NCBI RefSeq assembly: GCF_000170835.1
Contig: NZ_ABCP01000013.1
Coordinates: 1-64,000 of the forward strand
DNA length: 64,000 nt
DNA from: Marinobacter algicola DG893
Lineage (GTDB): Bacteria; Pseudomonadota; Gammaproteobacteria; Pseudomonadales; Oleiphilaceae
Reading direction: 5' to 3'
The notes under the pieces are model-generated. The model was not told the origin of the DNA and did no database searches. It worked only from the letters and a program-made list of their open reading frames with translations. The position numbers and the translations under genes were made by a program. Numbering within the stretch: position 1 is the stretch's first letter; each line of letters opens with the position of its first letter. Below, piece by piece: positions 18,422-27,818 of the stretch.

Positions 18422-19582
18422 ATGTCCGGATCCATCCAACACCTGCCTGGCCTTCGCGAGATGCTCACCAGGCTGATTTCACAGCCGTCGATCAGCAGTG
18501 CGTCTGCTGAATGGGATCACAGCAACGAACCGGTGGTGCGTACCCTGGCCGAATGGCTGGAGCCCATGGGGTTCAACGTCGAGATACTGGAAGTACCCGG
18601 ATTGCCCGGAAAATACAACATGATCGCCACACTGGGCAGCGGCCCCGGCGGTCTTGTGCTCTCGGGCCATACCGATACCGTCCCGTTTGACGACAAGCGT
18701 TGGCAAAGCGACCCGTTTACCCTGACCGAGCGGGACGACCGCTGGTATGGCCTTGGCACCTGCGACATGAAAGGCTTTTTTCCGCTGGCCATTGAAGCGG
18801 CCAAGGCCTTCGTGGACCAGGATCTGAAGCAGCCACTGATCATTCTTGCCACCGCCGACGAGGAAAGTTCCATGGATGGTGCCCGGGCGCTGGCCGAGGC
18901 CGGTCGTCCCAAGGCCCGTTATGCAGTCATCGGCGAGCCTACCGGCCTGAAACCGGTGCGTATGCACAAGGGCATCATGATGGAGCGACTGGTGTTCGAG
19001 GGCCAGTCCGGCCATTCCTCAGACCCTTCCCTTGGCCGCAACGCGATGGAAGGCATGCACGAGGCGCTGGGCGAACTGCTGGCCCTGCGGTCAGGGTGGC
19101 AGGCGAAATACAGCAACCCCAATTTCAAGGTTCAGTTACCGACCATGAACCTGGGTTGCATCCACGGTGGCGATAACCCCAATCGCATCTGCGCCCGCTG
19201 CGAATTGCACTTTGACCTGCGACCCTTGCCCGGCATGGACATGAAGGCACTGCGCCAGGAGATACTCGACACGCTGCAGCCGGTCGCGAAAAGCCGTGAG
19301 TTGTCGCTGACGTTTGAGCCGTTGTTCGATGGTGTGCCGCCCTTTGAAACCCCGGCCGAAGCTGAACTGGTCCGCGCCTGTGAGAAACTGACAGGCCATA
19401 CTGCGGAAGCGGTAGCCTTTGCCACGGAAGCACCCTGGTTGCAGAAACTGGGTATGGAAACCCTGGTTATGGGCCCCGGTTACATCGACCAGGCACACCA
19501 ACCCGATGAATTCCTGGAGTTGTCGCAGTTGGACCCGGCGGTAAAAATCCTCAAAGGATTGATCACAAAGTTCTGCCTTTGA
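18422..19582 (+). CDS. argE: Acetylornithine deacetylase
   Basis: 386-residue M20-family zinc hydrolase that removes acetate from N-acetylornithine. Metal and catalytic positions are visible: LSGHTDTVPFD (His and Asp), GTCDMKGF (bridging Asp), TADEESSMDG (general base Glu and metal Glu), VIGEPTG, and the final zinc His in DQAHQPDEF. The RICARCELHFDLRPLPGMD segment matches ArgE rather than DapE. With argA just downstream, the cluster encodes the linear acetyl pathway. Confidence 0.92.
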   Translation: MSGSIQHLPGLREMLTRLISQPSISSASAEWDHSNEPVVRTLAEWLEPMGFNVEILEVPGLPGKYNMIATLGSGPGGLVLSGHTDTVPFDDKRWQSDPFTLTERDDRWYGLGTCDMKGFFPLAIEAAKAFVDQDLKQPLIILATADEESSMDGARALAEAGRPKARYAVIGEPTGLKPVRMHKGIMMERLVFEGQSGHSSDPSLGRNAMEGMHEALGELLALRSGWQAKYSNPNFKVQLPTMNLGCIHGGDNPNRICARCELHFDLRPLPGMDMKALRQEILDTLQPVAKSRELSLTFEPLFDGVPPFETPAEAELVRACEKLTGHTAEAVAFATEAPWLQKLGMETLVMGPGYIDQAHQPDEFLELSQLDPAVKILKGLITKFCL

Positions 19583-19616
19583 TCGTTTGGAAGGCAGCTC
19601 AGAGGTATAACGAGGG

Positions 19617-19721
19617 TATTGGCGGGACACTCTCCCAAAACCGTGGAGCCCCAGGGATGGCGCGACCGAGCCCTACAGGGACGTATTCACGGGCGTGTTT
19701 TGGGAGAGTGTCCCGCCAATA
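19617..19721. repeat. Long inverted-arm element, copy 1 (argE-argA gap)
   Basis: Perfect 25-bp inverted arms (19617-19641 and 19697-19721, beginning TATTGGCGGGACACTC on the left) flank a 55-nt core. The core, read on the minus strand, shares ordered blocks with a second element at 47302-47413: ACGC, GTGAA, ACGTCC, TGT, CGCCATCCCTGG and CTCC. The arms of the two copies are unrelated. There is no T run after either arm, so it is not a standard terminator. It fills most of the 183-bp gap between argE and argA. Confidence 0.85.
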
Positions 19722-19765
19722 ACCGAAAGACTCCAAAAAAAGCTGAAAACTCGCAGGAGAAGAGT

Positions 19766-21085
19766 TTGAAATCGAACGAATGGCTGCACGGATTCCGCCA
19801 CTCATCGCCTTATATCAATGCACACCGTGGTCGCACTGTGGTATTGACGATTGGGGGGGATGCGATTGCCCATGACAACCTGATCAACATTATTCATGAC
19901 ATTGCTTTGCTTAGCAGTTTGGGTATCCGGCTCGTGGTGGCCTTCGGTGCAAGGCCCCAGATTCAGTCGCGTCTGGACGCGGCAAACGAAGAATCCACTT
20001 TCCACCGAGGCCTGCGGGTAACGCCGGAACAACAATTGACGCCGGTGCTGGAAGCCATTGGTGGGCTGCGGGCGTATCTGGAAAGCCAGTTGTCCATGGG
20101 ACTGGTGAACTCACCCATGCATAATGCACGAATCAGGGTAAGCAGCGGCAACTATGTCACCGCGAGGCCGGTAGGCGTTCTGGACGGCATCGATTTTGGC
20201 TATACCGGGCAGGTTCGTCGGGTAGACGTGGCTGGAATCGAGAAGTTACTGGAGTTGGGGCATATCGTACTGCTGCCGCCGCTTGGGTACTCGCCAACCG
20301 GAGATGCGTTTAACCTGTCTTATGAGGATGTGGGTAGCCAGGTGGCCGCTGCGCTACAGGCTGAGAAGCTCATCATGTTTGCCGAGAATCAGGGTTTGCT
20401 GGATGAAAATGCCGGACTGATCCGTGAACTGTCCGCTCGTCAGGCATCTGACCGCCTGGCGGCAGGTATGGTGCAGGGGCATGATGGCGACCTGCTGCGG
20501 GCAGCCTGTGACGCCTGCGTGAAAGGTGTGCGTCGGGCTCATATTATCAGTTACGTCGATGATGGCGCGTTGCTGGAAGAGCTGTTTACCCGTGACGGAG
20601 CGGGCACGCTGGTCAGTGGCGACAACTACGAGCAGATCCGCCAGGCCCGGGTGGAGGACATCGGGGGTATCCTCGGTTTGATCCAGCCGCTGGAAGAGCA
20701 GGGCATTCTGGTGCGCCGTTCCCGGGAAATGCTGGAAACCGAAATCAGTCGGTTTGTGGTGGCTGAGCGGGACGGCACGATTGTGGGATGCGCCGCACTT
20801 TACCATTACCCCGATGAAGGTGCCGGAGAGCTTTCATGTTTCGCCGTGGACCAGGCCTATCGCCGCGCTGGTCGTGGTGATGACATCCTGGCGATGGTTG
20901 AGAAGCTGGCCCGGGGGCAGGGCATCCAACGGTTGTTTGTGCTGACCACCCAGACCGAACACTGGTTCCGTGAACGGGGGTTCCAGCCCTCCACGGTGCG
21001 TGAATTGCCGGGGCCGAAACTGGCCTCCTACAATACCCAGCGTAACTCAAAAGTCTTCGTGAAAGCGTTGTCCCAGACGGGATAG
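19766..21085 (+). CDS. argA: N-acetylglutamate synthase (amino-acid kinase-like plus GNAT)
   Basis: 439-residue first enzyme of arginine synthesis. The N-terminal amino-acid-kinase-like domain (about 1-290) binds arginine as inhibitor, and the C-terminal GNAT acetyltransferase (about 295-439) has the acetyl-CoA loop around RRAGRGDDIL. The start is TTG 19766, giving MKSNEWLHGFRHSSPYINAH like other ArgA N-termini. AGGAG lies six bases upstream. A longer in-frame TTG start at 19619 would place 49 residues inside the inverted-arm repeat and is rejected. Its 3' end overlaps the convergent aminopeptidase gene by 39 bp. Confidence 0.92.
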   Translation: MKSNEWLHGFRHSSPYINAHRGRTVVLTIGGDAIAHDNLINIIHDIALLSSLGIRLVVAFGARPQIQSRLDAANEESTFHRGLRVTPEQQLTPVLEAIGGLRAYLESQLSMGLVNSPMHNARIRVSSGNYVTARPVGVLDGIDFGYTGQVRRVDVAGIEKLLELGHIVLLPPLGYSPTGDAFNLSYEDVGSQVAAALQAEKLIMFAENQGLLDENAGLIRELSARQASDRLAAGMVQGHDGDLLRAACDACVKGVRRAHIISYVDDGALLEELFTRDGAGTLVSGDNYEQIRQARVEDIGGILGLIQPLEEQGILVRRSREMLETEISRFVVAERDGTIVGCAALYHYPDEGAGELSCFAVDQAYRRAGRGDDILAMVEKLARGQGIQRLFVLTTQTEHWFRERGFQPSTVRELPGPKLASYNTQRNSKVFVKALSQTG

Positions 21086-22117
21086 CCGGCGCTGGCGAAT
21101 TTCCCGGGACTGACCTGCCAGGGTCTCAACCGCGTTATAGAAGTCGCTGAAGTCGCCAGCATGGTCACGGAGTAATTGCCGGAAGGCGGGCACATGCTGG
21201 TTGTATTGGCTGAACAGGGCGAGGTTGGCGTTGTTCAGTCCGGTCGGATTTTCTCCAAAGGGGCCAGGCTGTTCCCAGGTTGCCACCAGGGCCAGGTAAT
21301 CGTCCTGGAGGGTCTGGAACAGCTGCGCTTTCTGGTGCCGGAGCTCCGTCTTGGGAAGGGTGTCCTGTTGCGCGTAGAGCGTTTCAAGCTGCCGTGATGC
21401 CTCCTCGATCAGGGCAAGGGTCTGGTTGCGCTGGCGCAGACGCGCCAATGCCTTTCGAAACCCCGAATCGTCGCCCTCTGTCTCCAGCCACAGCCGGAGC
21501 CCCTCCAGCTCCACGGCGGTTGCGAAGCTCTCATTAAAAGCCGTATCGTCGCTTATATAGACCACGCGATGCGCCAGTTCATGGAACATCAGCGCGACCA
21601 TGCGGTCTTCTGACAAGGACGTGAAGCCGGTGTGCAGAGGATCGTCGAACCAGCCCAGGGTTGAGTAGGCGGTGACACCACCGATGAAGGTATCGTAGCC
21701 GTCCTCAATGAATAGTTGCTGCTCATCCCGGGCATTCTCCAACTCGTAGTAGCCCCGGTAAGCCTGGCAGCCGACCACTGGATAACACCACTGGTGGGCC
21801 TGGAGGGAAAACTCCGGAACGGCCACCAGGTTGACAACCACCCAGGGCCGCCCGAGCTCAGCGTATTCTGCAAAGGCATCTCCCACCGGCAGTGCCAGAC
21901 GATGCGCGGCAAACTGACGGGCTTCGTTCGCCACCAGGAGTTTCTGTTTCAACGCCGTCGGCGTTGATGGTGCGTCGATCAGTCCGGACACGGATTGCGT
22001 GGACATCATCAGTGACAAGTGACCACTGACCGCCTGGCTGTAATAACCTAAAGTCGTACACCCTGAAAGTGTCGTTATCAGTAGCATAACGAGGTAGATC
22101 TGACTAAGCTGTTTCAT
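21047..22117 (-). CDS. Putative outer-membrane lipoprotein aminopeptidase
   Basis: 356-residue protein with a lipoprotein signal (lipobox LSGC, Cys20) and a gluzincin-like HELAH motif near residue 180. A following Glu in FNESFATAVELEG probably completes the zinc site. It resembles the predicted aminopeptidase family of Pfam Aminopep (COG4324). The substrate is unknown. The start at 22117 (MKQLSQIYLVMLL) gives a proper lipoprotein signal; an extension to 22150 adds a polar N-terminus. The last 39 bp overlap the end of argA in opposite orientation. Confidence 0.8.
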   Translation of the reverse strand: MKQLSQIYLVMLLITTLSGCTTLGYYSQAVSGHLSLMMSTQSVSGLIDAPSTPTALKQKLLVANEARQFAAHRLALPVGDAFAEYAELGRPWVVVNLVAVPEFSLQAHQWCYPVVGCQAYRGYYELENARDEQQLFIEDGYDTFIGGVTAYSTLGWFDDPLHTGFTSLSEDRMVALMFHELAHRVVYISDDTAFNESFATAVELEGLRLWLETEGDDSGFRKALARLRQRNQTLALIEEASRQLETLYAQQDTLPKTELRHQKAQLFQTLQDDYLALVATWEQPGPFGENPTGLNNANLALFSQYNQHVPAFRQLLRDHAGDFSDFYNAVETLAGQSREIRQRRLSRLGQRFHEDF

Positions 22118-22286
22118 AGTCCAGGCTGTTATTTTGTGGCTGGCTGGCATCGCTGCCAGGCGCTATATTACAGCCATGTTCCCCCAAAGTAGCAGGTAGC
22201 TACCGCTGCCTTTCAGGGATACCGGCCGGTGACAGAAACAGTTTACCCTATCGAGTCACTCGGCTTTACCAGATATCAGGTAGTTC

Positions 22287-25200
22287 ATGGATCCGAAAGA
22301 ACGTCGTTCTAGCCCCCGCCAACCGATTAAACTCGCTGCTCAGTTGGACGTTGGCAGTGGTGACAATCTGCCATGCCAGATCGCCGATTTTTGCGCGGAA
22401 GGCCTGTTTGTACGTTATTCCGGCGAAACGTCCAAAAAACTGGATCAGGTACTCTCACGGGGTGCCGAGGAACTGGTGGTGCGTTTTCGTAGCCCTGACG
22501 GCCGCAAGCGCCATGAGCTCCATGTGAATATCAGGCGGCGGATAGACGGCGCCATGGGGGTGAGTTTTACCCGCTCCAATCCGGAAGCGGTCAGCGCCAT
22601 GCTGGAACAATGTGGTGCCAACCGCCATCAGGATCGTGCGTCACTAAGGGCGCCCAGTGACAAGGTCCAATTTGTTCTGCATCAATCCGCGAAGGCGGTG
22701 ATTCAGTACATTGAGCCGTTGATGGATGCCTGTCTTGTGCAGATGACAACCGCCTTGCGGGATGCTGCCCAGAAAGCCGGTAATGACCAGCAGGCCAATG
22801 AATACATGGATGCCGCCGGCCAACTTCAGGCCCGTCAGCGGGTTATTTGGCACCAGATGGCGCGTAGCCTGGAGTCGCCACTAAAACCTGCTCCGAAGGG
22901 ATTCCCTGGGTCTGAACTGTCGGTTGTCGATAAGGGCGAGTTCGAAGACTGGCTGACGATTCGGGTAATGGTCACGAAGGCGGATACCCAATATCGGGGT
23001 GAATTGCTTCAGTTGAAGTTGCGGCTCGATAAACTGGGTATTGCCAATTCCACGGGGCATCATAATCCGTTGGGGCCGTCGCTGATCTGCGAGTCCTTTC
23101 ATGTTGGTTTGAGCCAGCTAAAGGCGGATCGCGAGGTTGAGAAAGTCTGCCTGCGTGTTTTCGAAAAAGCGGTACTGATGCACCTGGGGCCGCTATACCG
23201 GGAGTTGAACAGCATCCTGATTCGCCATGGTGTGCTGCCGGACCTGGATCTCAGCAAGTATCTCAGTGAACAGGCACCAAAGAAGCCCGAACAGCGCGAG
23301 GACAAACCAGCTGCGCCGCCGGAGGCACGGCAACCGGACGACTCTGGAACGGCGGTCAAGCAGGCCCCGGAGCAAAAGACCAGACGGCAGTCGTCCCACA
23401 AGTCGGTGACCGAGTTCCGAGGCTATGCCAGCGCCGCCCAGAACGCTTTCGCTACGGTGAAAAATCTCCTCGGAACCCTGTCTGCCAGCCGCCTGGCGAG
23501 GGGCGACGTTGCTCCAGCTGACTTTGCCCCCGGTGCGAGAGAGCTGTCAGCCGGAGAATTACAGAAGCAGTTGCAGGAACTCCAGGTTCAGGCTGCGACG
23601 GTAGCTCCGGACCAACCCTCTCTCCGCGAACGTGTCGTGGAAAGGGTTAAGGAAAGTGGTGAACATGCCCTGGGCGAAGAGCAACAGGGCACGCTGGATG
23701 TGGTGGACCGCTTCTTCAACAGTGTGGTGGAAAGCCCGAAACTCAGTGAATACGCCCAGTCACGGATGCGCCAACTGGAAGTGCCGGTGCTGAAAGTGGT
23801 GATGCGTGACCCGGAGTTTTTCGACGACCAGGAAAGCCCGGTGCGCGGCGTGATGAACCGCCTGGCCCAGTTGGGAGTGAAAGGCGGCCGCATCAATCCG
23901 GTGGTGCAGCGGCGTATTGATGAGCTGATCCAGCGGATAGCCACCGATTTTGAGCAGGATACCAGCGTGTTCGAGAACGCAGTGCAGGAGTTGGACTCGC
24001 TGATTGATCGCCAGAACCTGGTCTACCGCCGCAACGTGGAAAGGGTAACGGCAGCGGCGGAGGGTGCCCAGAAGGTTTCGGAATCCAAGAAGGCGGTTGC
24101 CCGGGTGCTGGAGCTGAAACTGGCTGGAAAAAAAGTGCCGAAAGCCGTGGTCAGTCTGCTGGATGGCGGCTGGCGAGACCTGCTGTCGCTGACCTGGATA
24201 CGCCAGGGGGAAGACAGTCCGCTGTGGCAGGATTACCTGTCGGTGATCGATTCACTGATGACCTTCGCGGAGGATCCGCAGAGCAATGTTAATCTGCCCG
24301 AGTTACTGCGGGTGATCCAGGATGGGCTGGCGTCTATTTCCAGCAACCACATGCCATCGTCCCAGATACGCGACGAACTCAAACAGTTCCTGGTGCGCAG
24401 CCCTGAACACCCGCCCGAGATGGTGGAAATTCCACCGTCGAAGAGCGAGGACGACAAACGCCAGGCATTGTCCGAACGTGATCAACGCAGTCTGCATCGG
24501 TGGATCAACCGGGCCCAGCAGCTGCGCACCGGGGACTGGTTACGGGATCAGGAAAAGCCGGATGAACCCCAGTATATCCGCCTGGTATGGGTCGCCCGCG
24601 GTTTCAGTCGATTTGTGTTCGTCAATCACCAGGGCATGCGCGTGGTCGAGCTGGAGCTTGAGGCTCTGGCCCAGCACATGCGCAAAGGCATTATCGTTCC
24701 GGACAACCAGTACGACCGGCCGTTGGTGGATGAGAGCATCGACCGGATGGTGCGCAAGGTCTATGACCAATTGTCGTGGGCGTCCACTCACGACGAGCTG
24801 ACCGGCTTGCTGGGGCGCCGCGAATTTGAACGTATGCTGGATCAGCAACTGGCCCGGCGCGAAGACCAGCGGGCTCTGGTGTTGCTCGATCTGCGCCAGT
24901 TCCGTCTGCTCAACGACACGGCCGGCTACCAGGCCGGTGATGAGGCGTTGCGCAGGGTGGCTGATGTGCTCCGCAGCCATGTTGGTGATGGCATGCCGTT
25001 GGCCCGGTTCTCGGGGAACGAGTTCGCGTTTATGTTGCCGGCGGAAAACGCCCTGGACGCGTCCCGTGGGATAGTCTCGGCGATAGAGGCCATGGAGTTT
25101 GTTTTCGACAGTGGCAGTTACCATCTCTCTGCCAGTGTTGGCCTGGCACCTGAGTTGCCGGCGCTGGCGAACGCCGAACGTTGGCTGAAGGCGGCGGAGG

Positions 25201-26036
25201 AAGCCATGAAGTCGGCCAAGAAACGCGGCCATGGCAAGGTGATGGAATATTCCCTGGACGAGCACGACCATGCCCGTCAGGAGCAGATTGCAGCGAAGGT
25301 GGCCAGCCTCGGTGATCTCAACGAAGAGCGTATGTTGCTGCGTTGCCAGAAGATCATTCCGCTGCACGCGCGTACGTCCATGGCCGCGCAGTATGAGGTT
25401 CTCATCAGTATGTACGGTGACGATGGCAACCTCATCACCGGCAAGGACTTTGTCCGCATGGCGGAGCGCTATGATCGCATGCAGGCGGTGGACCGCTGGG
25501 TGGTGGGACATATGCTGGACTGGCTGCGCGACCACGCACCGGACCCGGAGCACATGGGGGGTATCTGCATCAACCTCTCTGGCCACTCGCTGAACGATCA
25601 GCAGTTGATGGAGTTTATTTACGACAAGCTGAGCCAGAAGGACGCTCCTATTGAACGATTGTGGTTCGAAATAACCGAGGCGTCCGCGATCAACGACATT
25701 CAGGGGATTTCAGAATTCATCGAGGAAATGAAAGAGCTGGGGTGCCGTTTCTGCCTGGGGGATTTCGGCAGTGGACCAACGTCGTTCCAGTTCATGCGCA
25801 GCCTGCCGGTGGACCTGATCAAGCTGGACAGCGCTTTCACCAGCCAACTGAATACCAGTGAAACCGATCAGGCCATGGTGAAGTCGATGGTGGATATGGC
25901 GCACTACATGAAACGGGAAGTCATCGCCTCACGGGTTGAAACCCGCGCGGTTCTCGATATGCTGACCAGTCTGGGTGTGGATTACGCTCAGGGTTTTGCC
26001 ATCGAAAAGCCGCGGCTGCTGACCAGCCTGGACTGA
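22287..26036 (+). CDS. DUF1631-GGDEF-EAL protein with PilZ-like N-terminus and degenerate motifs
   Basis: 1249 residues. The first 110 look PilZ-like (RRSSPRQPIKLAAQL, then GLFVRY). A long helical DUF1631 region follows to about residue 760. A GGDEF domain begins near 830 (HDELTGLLGRREFERML), but its signature is SGNEF instead of GGDEF. An EAL domain covers about 1010-1249, with EVL in place of EAL, GDFGSG in place of DDFGTG, and ASRVE in place of AEGVE. Glu in WFEITE, Asn in CINLSG and the KLD motif remain. Loss of key residues in both domains suggests a c-di-GMP receptor or scaffold rather than an enzyme; weak EAL activity cannot be excluded. No membrane segment is seen. It is followed 18 nt later by prkB. 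Confidence 0.85.
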   Translation: MDPKERRSSPRQPIKLAAQLDVGSGDNLPCQIADFCAEGLFVRYSGETSKKLDQVLSRGAEELVVRFRSPDGRKRHELHVNIRRRIDGAMGVSFTRSNPEAVSAMLEQCGANRHQDRASLRAPSDKVQFVLHQSAKAVIQYIEPLMDACLVQMTTALRDAAQKAGNDQQANEYMDAAGQLQARQRVIWHQMARSLESPLKPAPKGFPGSELSVVDKGEFEDWLTIRVMVTKADTQYRGELLQLKLRLDKLGIANSTGHHNPLGPSLICESFHVGLSQLKADREVEKVCLRVFEKAVLMHLGPLYRELNSILIRHGVLPDLDLSKYLSEQAPKKPEQREDKPAAPPEARQPDDSGTAVKQAPEQKTRRQSSHKSVTEFRGYASAAQNAFATVKNLLGTLSASRLARGDVAPADFAPGARELSAGELQKQLQELQVQAATVAPDQPSLRERVVERVKESGEHALGEEQQGTLDVVDRFFNSVVESPKLSEYAQSRMRQLEVPVLKVVMRDPEFFDDQESPVRGVMNRLAQLGVKGGRINPVVQRRIDELIQRIATDFEQDTSVFENAVQELDSLIDRQNLVYRRNVERVTAAAEGAQKVSESKKAVARVLELKLAGKKVPKAVVSLLDGGWRDLLSLTWIRQGEDSPLWQDYLSVIDSLMTFAEDPQSNVNLPELLRVIQDGLASISSNHMPSSQIRDELKQFLVRSPEHPPEMVEIPPSKSEDDKRQALSERDQRSLHRWINRAQQLRTGDWLRDQEKPDEPQYIRLVWVARGFSRFVFVNHQGMRVVELELEALAQHMRKGIIVPDNQYDRPLVDESIDRMVRKVYDQLSWASTHDELTGLLGRREFERMLDQQLARREDQRALVLLDLRQFRLLNDTAGYQAGDEALRRVADVLRSHVGDGMPLARFSGNEFAFMLPAENALDASRGIVSAIEAMEFVFDSGSYHLSASVGLAPELPALANAERWLKAAEEAMKSAKKRGHGKVMEYSLDEHDHARQEQIAAKVASLGDLNEERMLLRCQKIIPLHARTSMAAQYEVLISMYGDDGNLITGKDFVRMAERYDRMQAVDRWVVGHMLDWLRDHAPDPEHMGGICINLSGHSLNDQQLMEFIYDKLSQKDAPIERLWFEITEASAINDIQGISEFIEEMKELGCRFCLGDFGSGPTSFQFMRSLPVDLIKLDSAFTSQLNTSETDQAMVKSMVDMAHYMKREVIASRVETRAVLDMLTSLGVDYAQGFAIEKPRLLTSLD

Positions 26037-26054
26037 CTTTCCGGAACTCCTGTT

Positions 26055-26921
26055 ATGTCTAAACGCCACCCGATTATCGCGGTTACCGGCTCTTCCGGCG
26101 CTGGAACCACTACGACAGGTGAGATCTTCAGCCGCCTGTTTGCCAGCGAGGGGCTGCGGGCCGCCATGGTCAGTGGCGACAGCTTCCATCGCTACAACCG
26201 TGAGCAGATGGCCCGCCTTGCGGCCAAGGGGCAGTTTGGTGAACGCAACCATTTTGCCCTGGCGGCGAACCATATCGACAAGCTGGAAGCGCTGTTCTAT
26301 GACTATGGCCATACCGGCAACGGCCAGTTCCGTCAGTACGTTCATGACGAAGACCGGCGGTTGATTGAGGCCGGCCACAAACCGGGTACCTTTACCCCCT
26401 GGGGGCCGCTGGCCGCGGAAACCGATCTTCTGTTTTACGAGGGGCTGCACGGTGGCGTGGTCAGTGATGCCTACAACATTGCCCAGTATGTGGATCTGTT
26501 GGTGGGAGTGGTGCCGATCGTCAACCTGGAGTGGATTCAGAAGATTCACCGCGATACCAACAAGCGCGGGTACTCCCAGGACGCCGTCGTTCAGACCATC
26601 GTCAACCGTATGGACGATTATGTCCACGATATTGTCCCGCAGTTCGCCCACACCCATGTGAACTTCCAGCGCATTCCGCTGGTCGACACATCCAACCCTT
26701 TTGTGGTCCGCGATGTGCCGACAGAAGACGAAAGCCTGATCGTTATCCGCTTTCGAGACCCTTCGGAAGTGGACTTCCCCTACTTGTTGCAGATGATTGG
26801 TGGTAGCAGCCTGTCCCGGTATGACACCCTGGTCATTCCCGGAACCAAGCTATCGCTGGCCATGGACCTGACCATGCGCCCGCTGGTGCAGGAACTGATC
26901 GCCCACAAGCCCTTTGCCTGA
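26055..26921 (+). CDS. prkB: Phosphoribulokinase-like protein PrkB
   Basis: 288 residues, closely matching E. coli PrkB across its length: P-loop GSSGAGTTTTG at about 12-22, GDSFHRY, PGTFTPW, FYEGLHGGVV, VGVVPIVNLEWIQKI and VDTSNPF. The family is homologous to Calvin-cycle phosphoribulokinase, but no RuBisCO gene is present here and the cellular role of PrkB in heterotrophs is unsettled. E. coli also has prkB near yhfA (osmC-like) and crp. Here those two lie 2.7-3.4 kb further on with pirin, azoR and speD between. Only 6 bp separate it from the convergent pirin gene. Confidence 0.88.
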   Translation: MSKRHPIIAVTGSSGAGTTTTGEIFSRLFASEGLRAAMVSGDSFHRYNREQMARLAAKGQFGERNHFALAANHIDKLEALFYDYGHTGNGQFRQYVHDEDRRLIEAGHKPGTFTPWGPLAAETDLLFYEGLHGGVVSDAYNIAQYVDLLVGVVPIVNLEWIQKIHRDTNKRGYSQDAVVQTIVNRMDDYVHDIVPQFAHTHVNFQRIPLVDTSNPFVVRDVPTEDESLIVIRFRDPSEVDFPYLLQMIGGSSLSRYDTLVIPGTKLSLAMDLTMRPLVQELIAHKPFA

Positions 26922-26927
26922 AGGCCC

Positions 26928-27785
26928 TCAGGCCGTCAGGCGACCATCCCTGTAGTCTCGCAGAGTCTGCTCGATTTCTTCACGGCTGTTCATCACGAAC
27001 GGGCCATATTGCACCACTGGCTCGCCAATCGGTTTGCCGGCAATCAGCAGCAGGCGGGCTTCGTGTTCTCCGGCGCCTACGCGGACACTATCGCCTTTGG
27101 AGAGAATGCTGGCTGCTGAGCGTTTCAGGGGCTGGGGACCTGCCGCTGAAAGCAGGGATGCTTCTCCGGCATACAGGTAAAGCAGGCCTTCCAGTTCCGG
27201 GTCAATCGGCAGCAGGGTTTCCGTTCCCGGTTGCAGGTGGATATCCGCATACAACGGTCGTGTGCTGCCGCCGGTGACGGCACCCTGGTGTATCTGGCCG
27301 TCAACGACTAGCTCTCCGGCCACCAGCTTGATCAATCCACCATCCAGGGTAATGGCTGGTATTTCATCAGGCTGGATATCACGGTAACCCGCCGGCTTCA
27401 TTTTCTCCGCAGCTGGAAGATTGAGCCATAGCTGGAAACCGCGCATTTGCCCCGATTCCTGCTGGGGCATTTCGGAGTGGACAATGCCGCGTCCAGCAGT
27501 CATCCATTGCACGCCGCCATTCTTCAGATTGCCCCGGTTACCCAGATGATCCTCATGCAGCATGTGGCCTTCGATCATGTAGGTCACCGTTTCAAACCCA
27601 CGATGCGGATGGGACGGGAAGCCGGCCATATAATCCTGAGGCTGGTCGGAACCGAATTCGTCCAGCATCAGGAACGGATCGAGACGGACGTTCTGCTGCT
27701 GTCCGAGGGAGCGCTTGATGCGAACGCCAGCGCCATCGGACGTTTCGGTACCGGGAATAACCTGTCTGAGGGTTCGTTCTGTCAT
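26928..27785 (-). CDS. Pirin family protein
   Basis: 285-residue bicupin of the pirin family. The N-terminal cupin carries the metal ligands in HPHRGFETVTYMIEG and in GRGIVHSEMP (His and Glu). A strong GGAAGGAGA ribosome site precedes ATG 27785. Pirins bind iron and some have quercetinase activity; the role here is unknown. The azoR gene lies 33 nt upstream on the same strand, so the two probably form a redox or quinone-stress operon. Confidence 0.88.
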   Translation of the reverse strand: MTERTLRQVIPGTETSDGAGVRIKRSLGQQQNVRLDPFLMLDEFGSDQPQDYMAGFPSHPHRGFETVTYMIEGHMLHEDHLGNRGNLKNGGVQWMTAGRGIVHSEMPQQESGQMRGFQLWLNLPAAEKMKPAGYRDIQPDEIPAITLDGGLIKLVAGELVVDGQIHQGAVTGGSTRPLYADIHLQPGTETLLPIDPELEGLLYLYAGEASLLSAAGPQPLKRSAASILSKGDSVRVGAGEHEARLLLIAGKPIGEPVVQYGPFVMNSREEIEQTLRDYRDGRLTA

Positions 27786-27818
27786 GACGGATCTCCTTCC
27801 AAAGCCAAATTGCCGGGT

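Noticed and set aside
19619..19765. Longer argA reading frame from a TTG at 19619
   Set aside because: The extra 49 residues lie within the inverted-arm repeat. The TTG at 19766 has AGGAG at ideal spacing and matches ArgA N-termini.
24540..25586. 348-codon minus-strand frame opposite the GGDEF-EAL gene
   Set aside because: It is an antisense shadow, rich in His, Gln and Arg, as is typical of mirrored GC-rich genes.
26055..26921. Phosphoribulokinase as a sign of Calvin-cycle carbon fixation
   Set aside because: The protein is the PrkB type found in heterotrophs, and no RuBisCO or other cycle gene is near.
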